Assembly (NCBI RefSeq): GCF_010119235.1
Contig: NZ_JAAATZ010000001.1
Coordinates: 2,448,501 to 2,512,500 of the forward strand
DNA length: 64,000 bases
Origin: Flavobacterium phycosphaerae
Lineage (GTDB): Bacteria > Bacteroidota > Bacteroidia > Flavobacteriales > Flavobacteriaceae
Reading direction: 5' to 3'
Under the pieces are notes generated by a model, which made no database searches, was not told the origin of the DNA, and was given only the letters and a program-made list of their open reading frames with translations. Position 1 is the first letter of the stretch, and the number at the start of each line of letters is the position of its first letter. Both the position numbers and the translations under genes were made by a program. This document shows positions 25,982-32,559 of the stretch, piece by piece.

Positions 25982-26026
25982 TAAAATTAAAACAGCTATT
26001 TTACAATTTTTGTGATATTTGTTACA
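25982..26026 (-). promoter_or_regulatory. Crp/Fnr-type operator and -7 box for the DUF983-thioredoxin operon
   Basis: Minus strand: TGTAACAAATATCACA (26026-26011), a near match to TGTGA-N6-TCACA. The -7 box TAATTTTA (25989-25982) lies 29.5 nt from the site centre, the same as in the efflux promoter at 24511-24555, and again no TTTG is at -33. This implies activator-dependent transcription, probably by the regulator at 26060-26689. Confidence 0.55.
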
Positions 26027-26059
26027 TTCGGATAAAAAAAAGTAAGTCTGAATGAAGGA

Positions 26060-26689
26060 CTAAATCTTAAGAAGTTCTATTTGATTTCTTTGTAACAGTA
26101 CTAATCCATTTTGCTCCAATTTTTTTAATAAGCGGGATATTACTTCTCGGGAGGTGTTAAGCTCTGTGGCGATTTCTTGGTGGGATAAGTTCAGTTTATT
26201 GGAGTTCCCGGCTTCTCTATGTCGTTTTAAATAAAAGATAAGTCTTTCATCCATGGCTTTAAAAGCAATATTATCGACTACATCTAATACTTCTTCAAAT
26301 CGAGTGCGATAGGTTTCTATCACAAATTCATACCAACTACGGTGTTGCATCATCCATTTATCCATCAAAGGCAGCGGCACCATTATCAGTTCAACATCTT
26401 CAACCACTTTGGCCATGATTTGACTGGTTTCATGTTTGGTAGCGCAAATCATAGAGATGGCGCATGCCTGACCGGGTTGTAAATAGTACATAAAAAACTC
26501 TCCGCCGTCTTCGTCTTCTCTGTAAATTTTTATGCTGCCGCTAATGACCAACACCGTGTTTTTAATGTATTGACCGGTTCGTATAATGACGTCTCCGGCT
26601 TTAAATTGTTGTATTACGGCATTTTTCTCAATGTCCTCTACAAGAGGACCGGAGAAAGAAGAGAACAATTTTTTAATAGGTTCCAGCAT
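26060..26689 (-). CDS. Crp/Fnr-family transcriptional regulator
   Basis: A 209-residue protein with an N-terminal cyclic-nucleotide-binding-like beta barrel (KAGDVIIRTGQYIKNTVLVI, YYLQPGQACAISMICATKHE) and a C-terminal winged helix with LSHQEIATELNTSREVISRL as recognition helix. It has no N-terminal cysteine cluster, so it is not a classical FNR oxygen sensor; the effector is unknown. Similar regulators in Bacteroidota govern redox and efflux genes. Two semi-palindromic sites in front of the next two leftward operons (24540-24555, 26011-26026) are the obvious candidate targets. The gene probably has its own promoter, since 94 bp separate it from DUF983. Confidence 0.9.
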   Translation of the reverse strand: MLEPIKKLFSSFSGPLVEDIEKNAVIQQFKAGDVIIRTGQYIKNTVLVISGSIKIYREDEDGGEFFMYYLQPGQACAISMICATKHETSQIMAKVVEDVELIMVPLPLMDKWMMQHRSWYEFVIETYRTRFEEVLDVVDNIAFKAMDERLIFYLKRHREAGNSNKLNLSHQEIATELNTSREVISRLLKKLEQNGLVLLQRNQIELLKI

Positions 26690-26791
26690 GTAAAGAAGAT
26701 TTTAAAAAGTAAAAATACTATAAAACAAATGGATTAGCGTAAGGAGGAGTTAATTTTTAGTCTACAATTCTTCGAATTTAAAGTGAAGCAA

Positions 26792-26930
26792 AGGTCTTCG
26801 ACTCCCGATAGTTATCGGGACAGACTGGCAATGGTTTGTTTAATTGGAAGTTACTTAAGTTAGGAGGTCTTACTTTTATAAGATAAATACAATCCATAAT
26901 ACTACTGTCACCCTGAGCTTGTCGAAGGGC
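26792..26930. repeat. MITE-like repeat, 139-bp variant
   Basis: Starts GGTCTTCGACTCCCGATAGT with the inserted palindrome also present in the copy at 737, and ends GAGCTTGTCGAAGGGC. It is followed 25 bp later by another copy. Confidence 0.9.
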
Positions 26931-26954
26931 TTCTTTTATCATCAGAACTAAGGA

Positions 26955-27080
26955 GGGTCTTCGACAGGCTCAGACTGACAATGGTTTGTTTAATTGTAAA
27001 TTCATAAAGTTATGGTGTGTTACTTTTTTAACACAAATACAATCCGTAACTCAACTGTCACTCTGAGCCTGTCGAAGGGC
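26955..27080. repeat. MITE-like repeat, 126-bp form
   Basis: Standard copy with both terminal inverted repeats. It is the last copy seen in the window, about 180 bp left of the tRNA remnant. Confidence 0.9.
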
Positions 27081-27153
27081 CTTTTAACCTTTAGTACTGG
27101 GGATTACCTTCGGTGATCCCGTTGGGGGGATACCTGAGCAAAAGAAAACCTGC

Positions 27154-27180
27154 GGCTGTTTCACAGCCTTGTTTTTTTAT
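27154..27180 (+). terminator. Hairpin with T run
   Basis: GGCTG-TTTCA-CAGCC (27154-27168) followed by TTGTTTTTTT: a terminator-like structure reading rightward. No gene clearly precedes it; it may be a leftover from a truncated gene near the attachment site. Confidence 0.6.
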
Positions 27181-27232
27181 TTGTAAAAAGTACTCAAAAG
27201 TGAACTTTTGGCACTTTTTACAAATAAAAAAA
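27172..27232. repeat. 61-bp near-perfect palindrome
   Basis: Arms of 20 bp (27172-27191 and 27213-27232, built on TTTATTTGTAAAAAGT) enclose a second palindrome CAAAAGT-GA-ACTTTTG. It sits immediately left of the tRNA terminator. It may be a bidirectional terminator or part of the attachment region. Confidence 0.7.
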
Positions 27233-27252
27233 CCTTCAAGTAAACTTGAAGG
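27226..27252 (-). terminator. Terminator of the truncated tRNA
   Basis: On the minus strand CCTTCAAGT-TT-ACTTGAAGG followed by TTTTTTT, 10-15 nt downstream of the tRNA 3' end, as is usual for single tRNA genes in this group. Confidence 0.75.
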
Positions 27253-27261
27253 CTTTCTTTT

Positions 27262-27284
27262 GCGGAGAAAGAGGGATTCGAACC
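27262..27284 (-). other. tRNA 3'-end fragment (probably tRNA-Ser): attachment site of an integrated element
   Basis: Minus strand reads GGTTCGAATCCCTC (T loop and 3' half of the T stem), TTTCTCC (3' acceptor strand) and G as discriminator, with no encoded CCA. A GGAGAAA acceptor with G73 fits tRNA-Ser. The 5' half of the T stem does not pair and the rest of the tRNA is missing on the right. This is the pattern left at one end of an element that integrated into a tRNA 3' end; the intact tRNA would be at the far end of the element, beyond 64000. Confidence 0.65.
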
Positions 27285-27504
27285 TCGTTCTGTATGCTAG
27301 TATTTAAAGGTATTCGCTGTAATTATGGTTGATAGGTCACGAAATAGGTCACTATCAAACTGTGATAAAGAACATTAAATTGTATGTCCAAATATAATCA
27401 TTTCTATACTGATATACAAGGGAAAGTTCATATTTTGAACTGGTTATTGAACTAGTTTGTAAGCTTCTCAAAGAACCGTTAGACCTAAATCTACTCTTTC
27501 TACC

Positions 27505-27705
27505 CTAGAGCATACAACGCAAAACTTCTTCTATTGGAAGACCTGTATATTTTGAAAATTCTTCAACTGAAATGTATTGATGATCTTCTTTATTCAGGTG
27601 CTTCTTTATCTTGATTAAATACAGCCTTGCCTGGGTGTATTCCTTTCCCATTATTCGTTGAACGTCTTTTGGGTACATGCACACTCTTCCGCTGCTTTGT
27701 CCCAT
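27505..27705 (-). CDS. Small conserved-looking protein at the element's left end
   Basis: A 66-residue soluble protein: YPKDVQRIMGKEYTQARLYL, IKIKKHLNKEDHQYISVEEF, then SKYTGLPIEEVLRCML. The second half has the look of a small DNA-binding or helix-turn-helix unit (VEEFSKYTGLPIEEV). It is the first gene inside the element next to the attachment site, pointing toward it. Excisionases and small regulators often occupy this place, but I cannot assign it. Confidence 0.6.
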   Translation of the reverse strand: MGQSSGRVCMYPKDVQRIMGKEYTQARLYLIKIKKHLNKEDHQYISVEEFSKYTGLPIEEVLRCML

Positions 27706-27793
27706 TTGATACTTTATCTATGCCTTTGGTATGGCTATGTCATACCTCTCATATTATACAAAACTATAGAATTTTTGGAAAACTCCAAGCATT

Positions 27794-27828
27794 ATTATTT
27801 GTGGTTATAGTCGATTATTTGTGGCTAT
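27794..27828. repeat. Two direct repeats, 20-bp period
   Basis: ATTATTTGTGGTTAT (27794-27808) and ATTATTTGTGGCTAT (27814-27828), two helical turns apart, between the divergent genes at 27505-27705 and 27958-28719. They are possible binding sites for a regulator or recombinase of the element. Confidence 0.55.
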
Positions 27829-27957
27829 TGATTGTAGCTCTTTTAAATGTGATTTTAATGTTTGAATCTTTGATTAAATCATTCGGGATTTAGTTGCAAC
27901 GATTATCGAAATGAAAGTGAATTGTGAAAATGAGTATTAATCAAAAGTTTAGAAATT

Positions 27958-28719
27958 ATGGCAAGACAGAAAGGCATAATTAAATTAAAAGGCACTATCG
28001 GAGGTATTACCTTTTATAAAACTTCGCAAGACGGGCACCTTGCCCGCGAGAAGGGAGGTATCGAAAAAAGCAGGATAGAAAATGACCCTGCGTTTCAGAG
28101 AACCCGTGAAAACGGTTCTGAATTTGGACGGGCTGGGAAGGCCGGAAAATTGCTTAGAACCGCTCTAAGAGCTTTGCTATTGAACTCTGCTGATGGCAGA
28201 ATGGTAAGTCGACTTACGCAACAAATGGTAAAAGTAATTCAAGCTGACTTGGTTAGTGAACGTGGTTTGCGAAATGTGATTGACGGTGAAGCCGAATTGT
28301 TATTGGGTTTTGAGTTCAATATCAGAGGTAAACTTGGTACAAGTCTTTATGCACCTTACACAGGTGCTATAGACCGTGTTAGCGGTGAAATTACAGTGGA
28401 CATTCCATCATTTATACCGATTAACATGATTGCAGCTCCATCGGGTACAACGCATTACAAAATTATTTCTGCCGGTGCAGAAATTGACTTTGAGGCGGAA
28501 ACCTTTATTGTGGAAAGTTCGGCAACGGCTATTTTACCTTGGGATGCAGTGGCAACTGTTGCGATTGCACAAACCAATCAGGTTACAGCAGCCAGTACAA
28601 AACCTCTTTTCTTGGCGTTAGGAATTGAATTCTACCAAGAAGTTAATGGTCAGATGTATCCGCTTAAAAACGGTGCTTTTAACCCATTATCGATTGTGAA
28701 GGTTGACAGTGGTGTGTAA
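27958..28719 (+). CDS. Conserved hypothetical protein, first gene of the IGG cassette
   Basis: A 253-residue protein starting MARQKGIIKLKGTIGGITFY, a basic beta-rich start followed by HLAREKGGIEKSRIENDPAF and RTRENGSEFGRAGKAGKLLR. The second half is beta-rich with small residues (SSATAILPWDAVATVAIAQT). No signal peptide or membrane segment. I have no family name; the layout resembles conserved proteins seen in Bacteroidota mobile and phage-like regions. It overlaps the DUF5675 gene by one base (TAATG) and so begins an operon of five genes to 30092. Confidence 0.7.
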   Translation: MARQKGIIKLKGTIGGITFYKTSQDGHLAREKGGIEKSRIENDPAFQRTRENGSEFGRAGKAGKLLRTALRALLLNSADGRMVSRLTQQMVKVIQADLVSERGLRNVIDGEAELLLGFEFNIRGKLGTSLYAPYTGAIDRVSGEITVDIPSFIPINMIAAPSGTTHYKIISAGAEIDFEAETFIVESSATAILPWDAVATVAIAQTNQVTAASTKPLFLALGIEFYQEVNGQMYPLKNGAFNPLSIVKVDSGV

Positions 28720-29114
28720 TGGTTCTTTTACTCACCCGAACTTATTTCCCTGAAGGAACTAATGGCAAACTCGAATGCGAGGGCAAATTGATTTGCTACA
28801 CAATTGAATTGCCTTGGAAGAATAACGAAACGAAGGTTTCCTGTATTCCGGAAGGGAAATATTTTCTAAAAAAGCGATTTAGCAGAAAGTTTAAATGGCA
28901 CTTGGAATTGGTTGAAGTAAAAAACAGAAATCTTATTTTGATTCATCCTGCCAATAATGCCATTAAAGAATTGAACGGCTGCATCGCGCCGGTTACAAAG
29001 ATTTCGGGAGCCGGTTTAGGACTACTATCCCGAAAAGCTTTTACTAAGCTTAAAACTATTGTTTATAAGGCTTTGGATGAAAAGCAACGAGTTTTAATCA
29101 TCATCAAATCTTAA
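28719..29114 (+). CDS. DUF5675 family protein
   Basis: A 131-residue protein with the DUF5675 pattern: LTRTYFPEGTNGKLECEGKL near the start, ICYTIELPWKNNETKVSCIP, EGKYFLKKR, then NLILIHPANNAIKELNGCIA and a short helix. The family is small, frequent in phages, prophages and mobile elements of Bacteroidota, and of unknown biochemical role. The conserved polar residues (E-P-W, H-P-A-N, G-C-I) suggest an enzyme. Its start overlaps the stop of the preceding gene. Confidence 0.8.
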   Translation: MVLLLTRTYFPEGTNGKLECEGKLICYTIELPWKNNETKVSCIPEGKYFLKKRFSRKFKWHLELVEVKNRNLILIHPANNAIKELNGCIAPVTKISGAGLGLLSRKAFTKLKTIVYKALDEKQRVLIIIKS

Positions 29115-29125
29115 ATTTTATTATT

Positions 29126-29686
29126 ATGAAAACAAATTTTTTAAATGCACTGAAACAGAGATTGTTTCTTTTTATTGCTGTTCTAGGAACATTTATTAGT
29201 TATGCACAGTCAACGCAAAATCCAACGATTGGAGGTAGTAAAACTCCCGATACAGGAGGTCTTTTGGATATCGGTGGGAAACAAGCACCTCCTCCAACAC
29301 CATTTACTACTACTTCAAAATACGATATAGGCGGTCGAGGCGATGTCGGTACAGGATTACTTGTTATTGGTGGTAAAAGTACCGATGCAAATGATATTGG
29401 AGGCAGACAAGATGTACCGACAATGCCTTATGGTTACGAAATTGGAGGAAGGGACTCTTCAGGTGGTTTAGGTAGTTATGCTTCTAATGATTTTCAAAAT
29501 GTCAATTATGATATTGGAGGAAAAGGAACGGGTTCTGATTCCGGAGTAGGTCAAAAAAGTTATGACATTGGAGGAAGAAATACCGGTGGCGAATTGACTT
29601 TAGATATTGGTGGGAGAAGCCAAGATCCTTTATTTACCATTGTTTCGAATTTAGGCAGCACTACAACACTCAGGGTATATTCTTGA
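29126..29686 (+). CDS. Secreted protein with nine IGG repeats
   Basis: A 186-residue protein with a signal peptide (RLFLFIAVLGTFISYAQS). The mature part has low complexity and carries nine copies of the tetrapeptide x-I-G-G followed by K, R or S (TIGGS, DIGGK, DIGGR, VIGGK, DIGGR, EIGGR, DIGGK, DIGGR, DIGGR), spaced 8-30 residues apart and separated by Gly/Ser/Thr/Asp-rich linkers. I know no family with this pattern. The repeats could be processing sites, calcium-independent beta turns or binding motifs for a surface partner. It lies between DUF5675 and two tiny membrane-protein genes in one operon. Confidence 0.75.
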   Translation: MKTNFLNALKQRLFLFIAVLGTFISYAQSTQNPTIGGSKTPDTGGLLDIGGKQAPPPTPFTTTSKYDIGGRGDVGTGLLVIGGKSTDANDIGGRQDVPTMPYGYEIGGRDSSGGLGSYASNDFQNVNYDIGGKGTGSDSGVGQKSYDIGGRNTGGELTLDIGGRSQDPLFTIVSNLGSTTTLRVYS

Positions 29687-29710
29687 TTATTCATTTAATT
29701 CTTTAAAGTC

Positions 29711-29929
29711 ATGAATATTAAAAGTAGAGCTACGGCACCAACTCCAAAATTTTTTAAAGTGCTTCGAAATGTTGGCTTGGTATTGGCAGCTGTTGGCGGA
29801 AGTATATTGGCAGCCCCTATTGCATTGCCAGTTGTTTTAACTTCTGTTGGAGGTTATTTGGTTGTAGCCGGAGGTGTTGCCTCGGCAGTAAGTCAATTAA
29901 CAACTATAGGAGATAATGCAAACAAATAG
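29711..29929 (+). CDS. Small two-helix membrane protein
   Basis: A 72-residue protein. A basic start (MNIKSRATAPTPKFFKVLRN) precedes two glycine/alanine-rich hydrophobic segments (VGLVLAAVGGSILAAPIALP and VVLTSVGGYLVVAGGVASAV). The gene is 24 nt after the IGG-repeat gene and overlaps the next by 14 nt. The size, the GG-rich helices and the partner suggest a holin-, pore- or bacteriocin-like membrane protein, as an inference. Confidence 0.65.
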   Translation: MNIKSRATAPTPKFFKVLRNVGLVLAAVGGSILAAPIALPVVLTSVGGYLVVAGGVASAVSQLTTIGDNANK

Positions 29930-30092
29930 TCATACTTTAATAGGTACTGCCGGTGGAACATTCATGAGTATCATTCCAAATATTCATTCAGCGGATGTTT
30001 TTAAAACTGTTTTACTAGCTGCTATTGGTGCAGTTGTCAGTTTTACAATTTCATTAGTACTCAAAAGTATTATTAAGAAGTACAAAAAATAG
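29916..30092 (+). CDS. Tiny membrane protein (58 aa), holin-like
   Basis: A short ORF starting within the preceding gene (ATG 29916, stop TAG 30090-30092). MQTNSHTLIGTAGGTFMSII begins with a weak hydrophobic part, followed by the span FKTVLLAAIGAVVSFTISLV and the basic tail LKSIIKKYKK. Two hydrophobic stretches and a lysine-rich end are holin-like features. A 14-nt overlap implies translational coupling with the gene at 29711. It is the last gene of the cassette, 40 nt before a terminator. Confidence 0.6.
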   Translation: MQTNSHTLIGTAGGTFMSIIPNIHSADVFKTVLLAAIGAVVSFTISLVLKSIIKKYKK

Positions 30093-30130
30093 TTTAACCC
30101 TGTTGTGGTGACCTTTGGGTTAAACAAAAT

Positions 30131-30162
30131 GAAAGCCAAGTCGTAAGACCTGGCTTTTTTTT
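30131..30162. terminator. Terminator between convergent operons
   Basis: AGCCA-A-GTC-GTAA-GAC-C-TGGCT (30134-30155) followed by TTTTTTTT. It ends the rightward IGG cassette and lies 8 nt before the stop of the leftward PcfJ gene. Confidence 0.85.
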
Positions 30163-30163
30163 G

Positions 30164-31453
30164 TTAACAAGCTGTTTTCATCCTTGCCCTGATTTGTGGA
30201 AGATTTTTGTTGACTAGGTTAATAATCTCTTTGTTATACTTAGTTGCCTTATTGCCTTTGCCTCGCGATTGAAGAACCTCAAGATTTTCAAGAGAAATTT
30301 GGATTGTTTCAGCGTGAACACCATTTACTTTTGCAGAAAGAATCAATGAATTTTGTTTTTTGTAGTATTCATTAGTGAACACACAATGATTATGAATACA
30401 ACCTTCTTCTAAAAATTCTTTTATGGTTTCAATCACATTTATTGAAATGTTTTTTTCTGAAAATACCAATCCGAAGAATTGCTTCTTAGCTTTAAAGTAA
30501 TGTCTCTGGTTTTTGCCAATTTGTTTTTTGTTTTCTTCAACAGTATTTTTCCAAATTTCTTTCACCTTTTTAGCCATCAATTTGTCGTGTCTCTTTTTTA
30601 AATCTAAGGGACAAACATATTTTGGACTTCTGAAATCTTTCATAAAATGCTGAAGCAAATCAATGTAATCAACCCAAAGTTTTGCATCTTTAATTTGGTA
30701 GTTGTTTCTGATGCAAATTTTTATTGCATTCCAATAAGTTCCTGTTGATTTTAAACTTGTATTTCTAATATGATAATATAGCATATCGTGCTGATTTGCT
30801 TTTAGCAAGGTTTCAGCAATGCTATCAGACAGAATTGCCTTAAACAATATTTGAGGTGCAATGCCAAAGAACTTACCTTTAAAACCATTCCTTTTCACAA
30901 TTGGCGACACTTTTTTGTTTGGCTGAATAAAGCTTGGTATTAAATAAAATCTGCTGTTGTTATCATTTGATTTTAGTGATAACTCACTGCTGACAATCCA
31001 TTGGTCATAATAATGGGATAAGCCCATTACATTTTTTGACATTGTCCGGCTTTTTCCTGTTTCATCTATGAATATCTGCATAACTTCATGTGCAAAATGA
31101 GAACATTGACAATTCTTTTTCATTGTTTTAGTGATGCAAATCATTCTGATAATCTGAAATTTATCAGCCGTTGTAATTATTTGGTAGTAATCTGTTTCTT
31201 TTAGTCCGTTGCTATATTTTTTAGTTACTAATAAACTTTTAGAGCATTTTTCACAAGTAACTTTTTTCAGTTTATTGGTATCACAAACTTTCCAATTGTG
31301 ACCACATTCAAGACAAAAGCAGCTTTTTCTTGATTGTACAGCATAATTATCAAAACACTTTGTAAATGCTAATTCATTTTGCTGTTGTGTGATTTGAGGC
31401 AAGTTTTGACTCAATTCTACTATTTTAAATTCGATTGCAGTTTTTGGTTTCAT
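30164..31453 (-). CDS. PcfJ-like protein of the mobile element
   Basis: The best start is MKPKTAIEFKIVELSQNLPQ at 31453, 4 nt after the PcfK-like stop; an upstream ATG (31558) would overlap that gene. The 429-residue product has a Cys4 zinc-ribbon-like part (CFCLECGHNWKVC, CEKC) near the N-terminus and the PcfJ signature at the C-terminus (EEGCIHNHCVFTNEYYKK, LILSAKVNGVHAETIQISLE, then SRGKGN). PcfJ/PcfK genes accompany conjugative plasmids and ICEs, with a proposed role in plasmid biology that is not understood. Confidence 0.85.
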   Translation of the reverse strand: MKPKTAIEFKIVELSQNLPQITQQQNELAFTKCFDNYAVQSRKSCFCLECGHNWKVCDTNKLKKVTCEKCSKSLLVTKKYSNGLKETDYYQIITTADKFQIIRMICITKTMKKNCQCSHFAHEVMQIFIDETGKSRTMSKNVMGLSHYYDQWIVSSELSLKSNDNNSRFYLIPSFIQPNKKVSPIVKRNGFKGKFFGIAPQILFKAILSDSIAETLLKANQHDMLYYHIRNTSLKSTGTYWNAIKICIRNNYQIKDAKLWVDYIDLLQHFMKDFRSPKYVCPLDLKKRHDKLMAKKVKEIWKNTVEENKKQIGKNQRHYFKAKKQFFGLVFSEKNISINVIETIKEFLEEGCIHNHCVFTNEYYKKQNSLILSAKVNGVHAETIQISLENLEVLQSRGKGNKATKYNKEIINLVNKNLPQIRARMKTAC

Positions 31454-31457
31454 AGCA

Positions 31458-31811
31458 TTATAATTTGAATAAAGAAATTTGATTAGCATCACCGTTTTTA
31501 GTTGTTGATTTTGATGTTTGATTGATTTGTGGTGGTCCCACAATAGTTCGGTTGACAACTACTTTGGCTTTTATTGGCAAACCGATTTCAACAGTTTCTT
31601 CATCGTAGTAGTGAATTGCCATACTGAAAATTTCATCGTCAGCGAAGCCGTTTCTTTGGCTTCGCTTTACTTCGTTCAGAATGTAAGTAACACAATCATC
31701 AATATTTTTGTATTGCTTGTTAAACGTTTTAGCAAACAAGGCATCTTTATTAGCTAATTCTTGCAAATGGTTTAAAATTGCTTCTTTGAATGGGTCTATA
31801 GTTTCTTCCAT
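31458..31811 (-). CDS. PcfK-like protein
   Basis: A 117-residue acidic protein (MEETIDPFKEAILNHLQELA, YKNIDDCVTYILNEVKRSQR, MAIHYYDEETVEIG) that matches the PcfK-like family in length and order and lies immediately upstream of the PcfJ-like gene, the usual PcfK-PcfJ arrangement. Leftward operon with the two small genes at 31828-32451. Exact function unknown. Confidence 0.75.
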   Translation of the reverse strand: MEETIDPFKEAILNHLQELANKDALFAKTFNKQYKNIDDCVTYILNEVKRSQRNGFADDEIFSMAIHYYDEETVEIGLPIKAKVVVNRTIVGPPQINQTSKSTTKNGDANQISLFKL

Positions 31812-31827
31812 GGCTTATATTATTTGG

Positions 31828-32016
31828 TTAGTGTTCTGAACATTGATTTAGAGTAACTTCTTCAATTACTACTTTAGAATTGTGTGCATATAGATTGTGG
31901 TATTTTGCGCAATCCAAAGCTTTTTTTCTGCAATCGAAAACACCAAAAAAGACTCTTGATGATTTCATTTTCCAACTGTCGGTTTGGTAAAGGATAAATA
32001 GTGTTATATGGCTCAT
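31828..32016 (-). CDS. Small hypothetical protein
   Basis: A 62-residue protein (MSHITLFILYQTDSWKMKSS, VFFGVFDCRKKALDCAKYHN). It lies between the DUF6943-like gene (12 nt) and the PcfK-like gene (16 nt) on the same strand, so it is likely translated as part of that operon. The sequence is well behaved but no family is recognised. Confidence 0.55.
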   Translation of the reverse strand: MSHITLFILYQTDSWKMKSSRVFFGVFDCRKKALDCAKYHNLYAHNSKVVIEEVTLNQCSEH

Positions 32017-32028
32017 TTTTATGGTTGA

Positions 32029-32451
32029 TTATTTACAATAGCGATGTAGAATGATTCTTCGCATATCATTGATTAGGTTGATGTTTTGGTGGAATTGATT
32101 TGCTTTTTGTTCGAGTAATCGCAAAGCTTGGACATCTTTTTGATGCTGTTCAAAGTCTTGTAACATTTCATTAACTTTAGCTGAAAACTCTTTTATGAAA
32201 TCGGAGATTCTTAAAAATGGGATTACTGAACCTACAAGGTTTCTGTGCCAAAATTTGGATTGCCAAAGGCTATAGGTTATCCAATAGATGTTTTCACAAT
32301 CCTGTTCATTTTCGAAAATGACAACAAAGCTGTTGGTAAATGGTTCTTTGTTAGGTTTACCGCTATTCAGACCTTTATTCAAAATGAACATATGCGGTTT
32401 GGCATAAAAAGTGTCTTTTTTGTGGGTTTTAATAATGTAGTTCTTCATCAT
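32029..32451 (-). CDS. Hypothetical protein (DUF6943-like)
   Basis: A 140-residue protein: YIIKTHKKDTFYAKPHMFIL, NKGLNSGKPNKEPFTNSFVV, then YWITYSLWQSKFWHRNLVGS and a C-terminal coiled helix (VNEMLQDFEQHQKDVQALRL). The 'NKGxNxGKP..PxxNSFV' pattern is shared by a family found in Bacteroidota ICEs. First gene of the PcfK/PcfJ operon; its start faces the large structured region to the right. Confidence 0.65.
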   Translation of the reverse strand: MMKNYIIKTHKKDTFYAKPHMFILNKGLNSGKPNKEPFTNSFVVIFENEQDCENIYWITYSLWQSKFWHRNLVGSVIPFLRISDFIKEFSAKVNEMLQDFEQHQKDVQALRLLEQKANQFHQNINLINDMRRIILHRYCK

Positions 32452-32559
32452 TTCGGATTTAAAAGATTAGTTTTTCTTCTATTTCCTGCTTGACTTCTAT
32501 AGAATATCTGAGTGCCTCGCTACCCTCCGCACACATAAATTTTTCAAAAGAAAAAAAGA

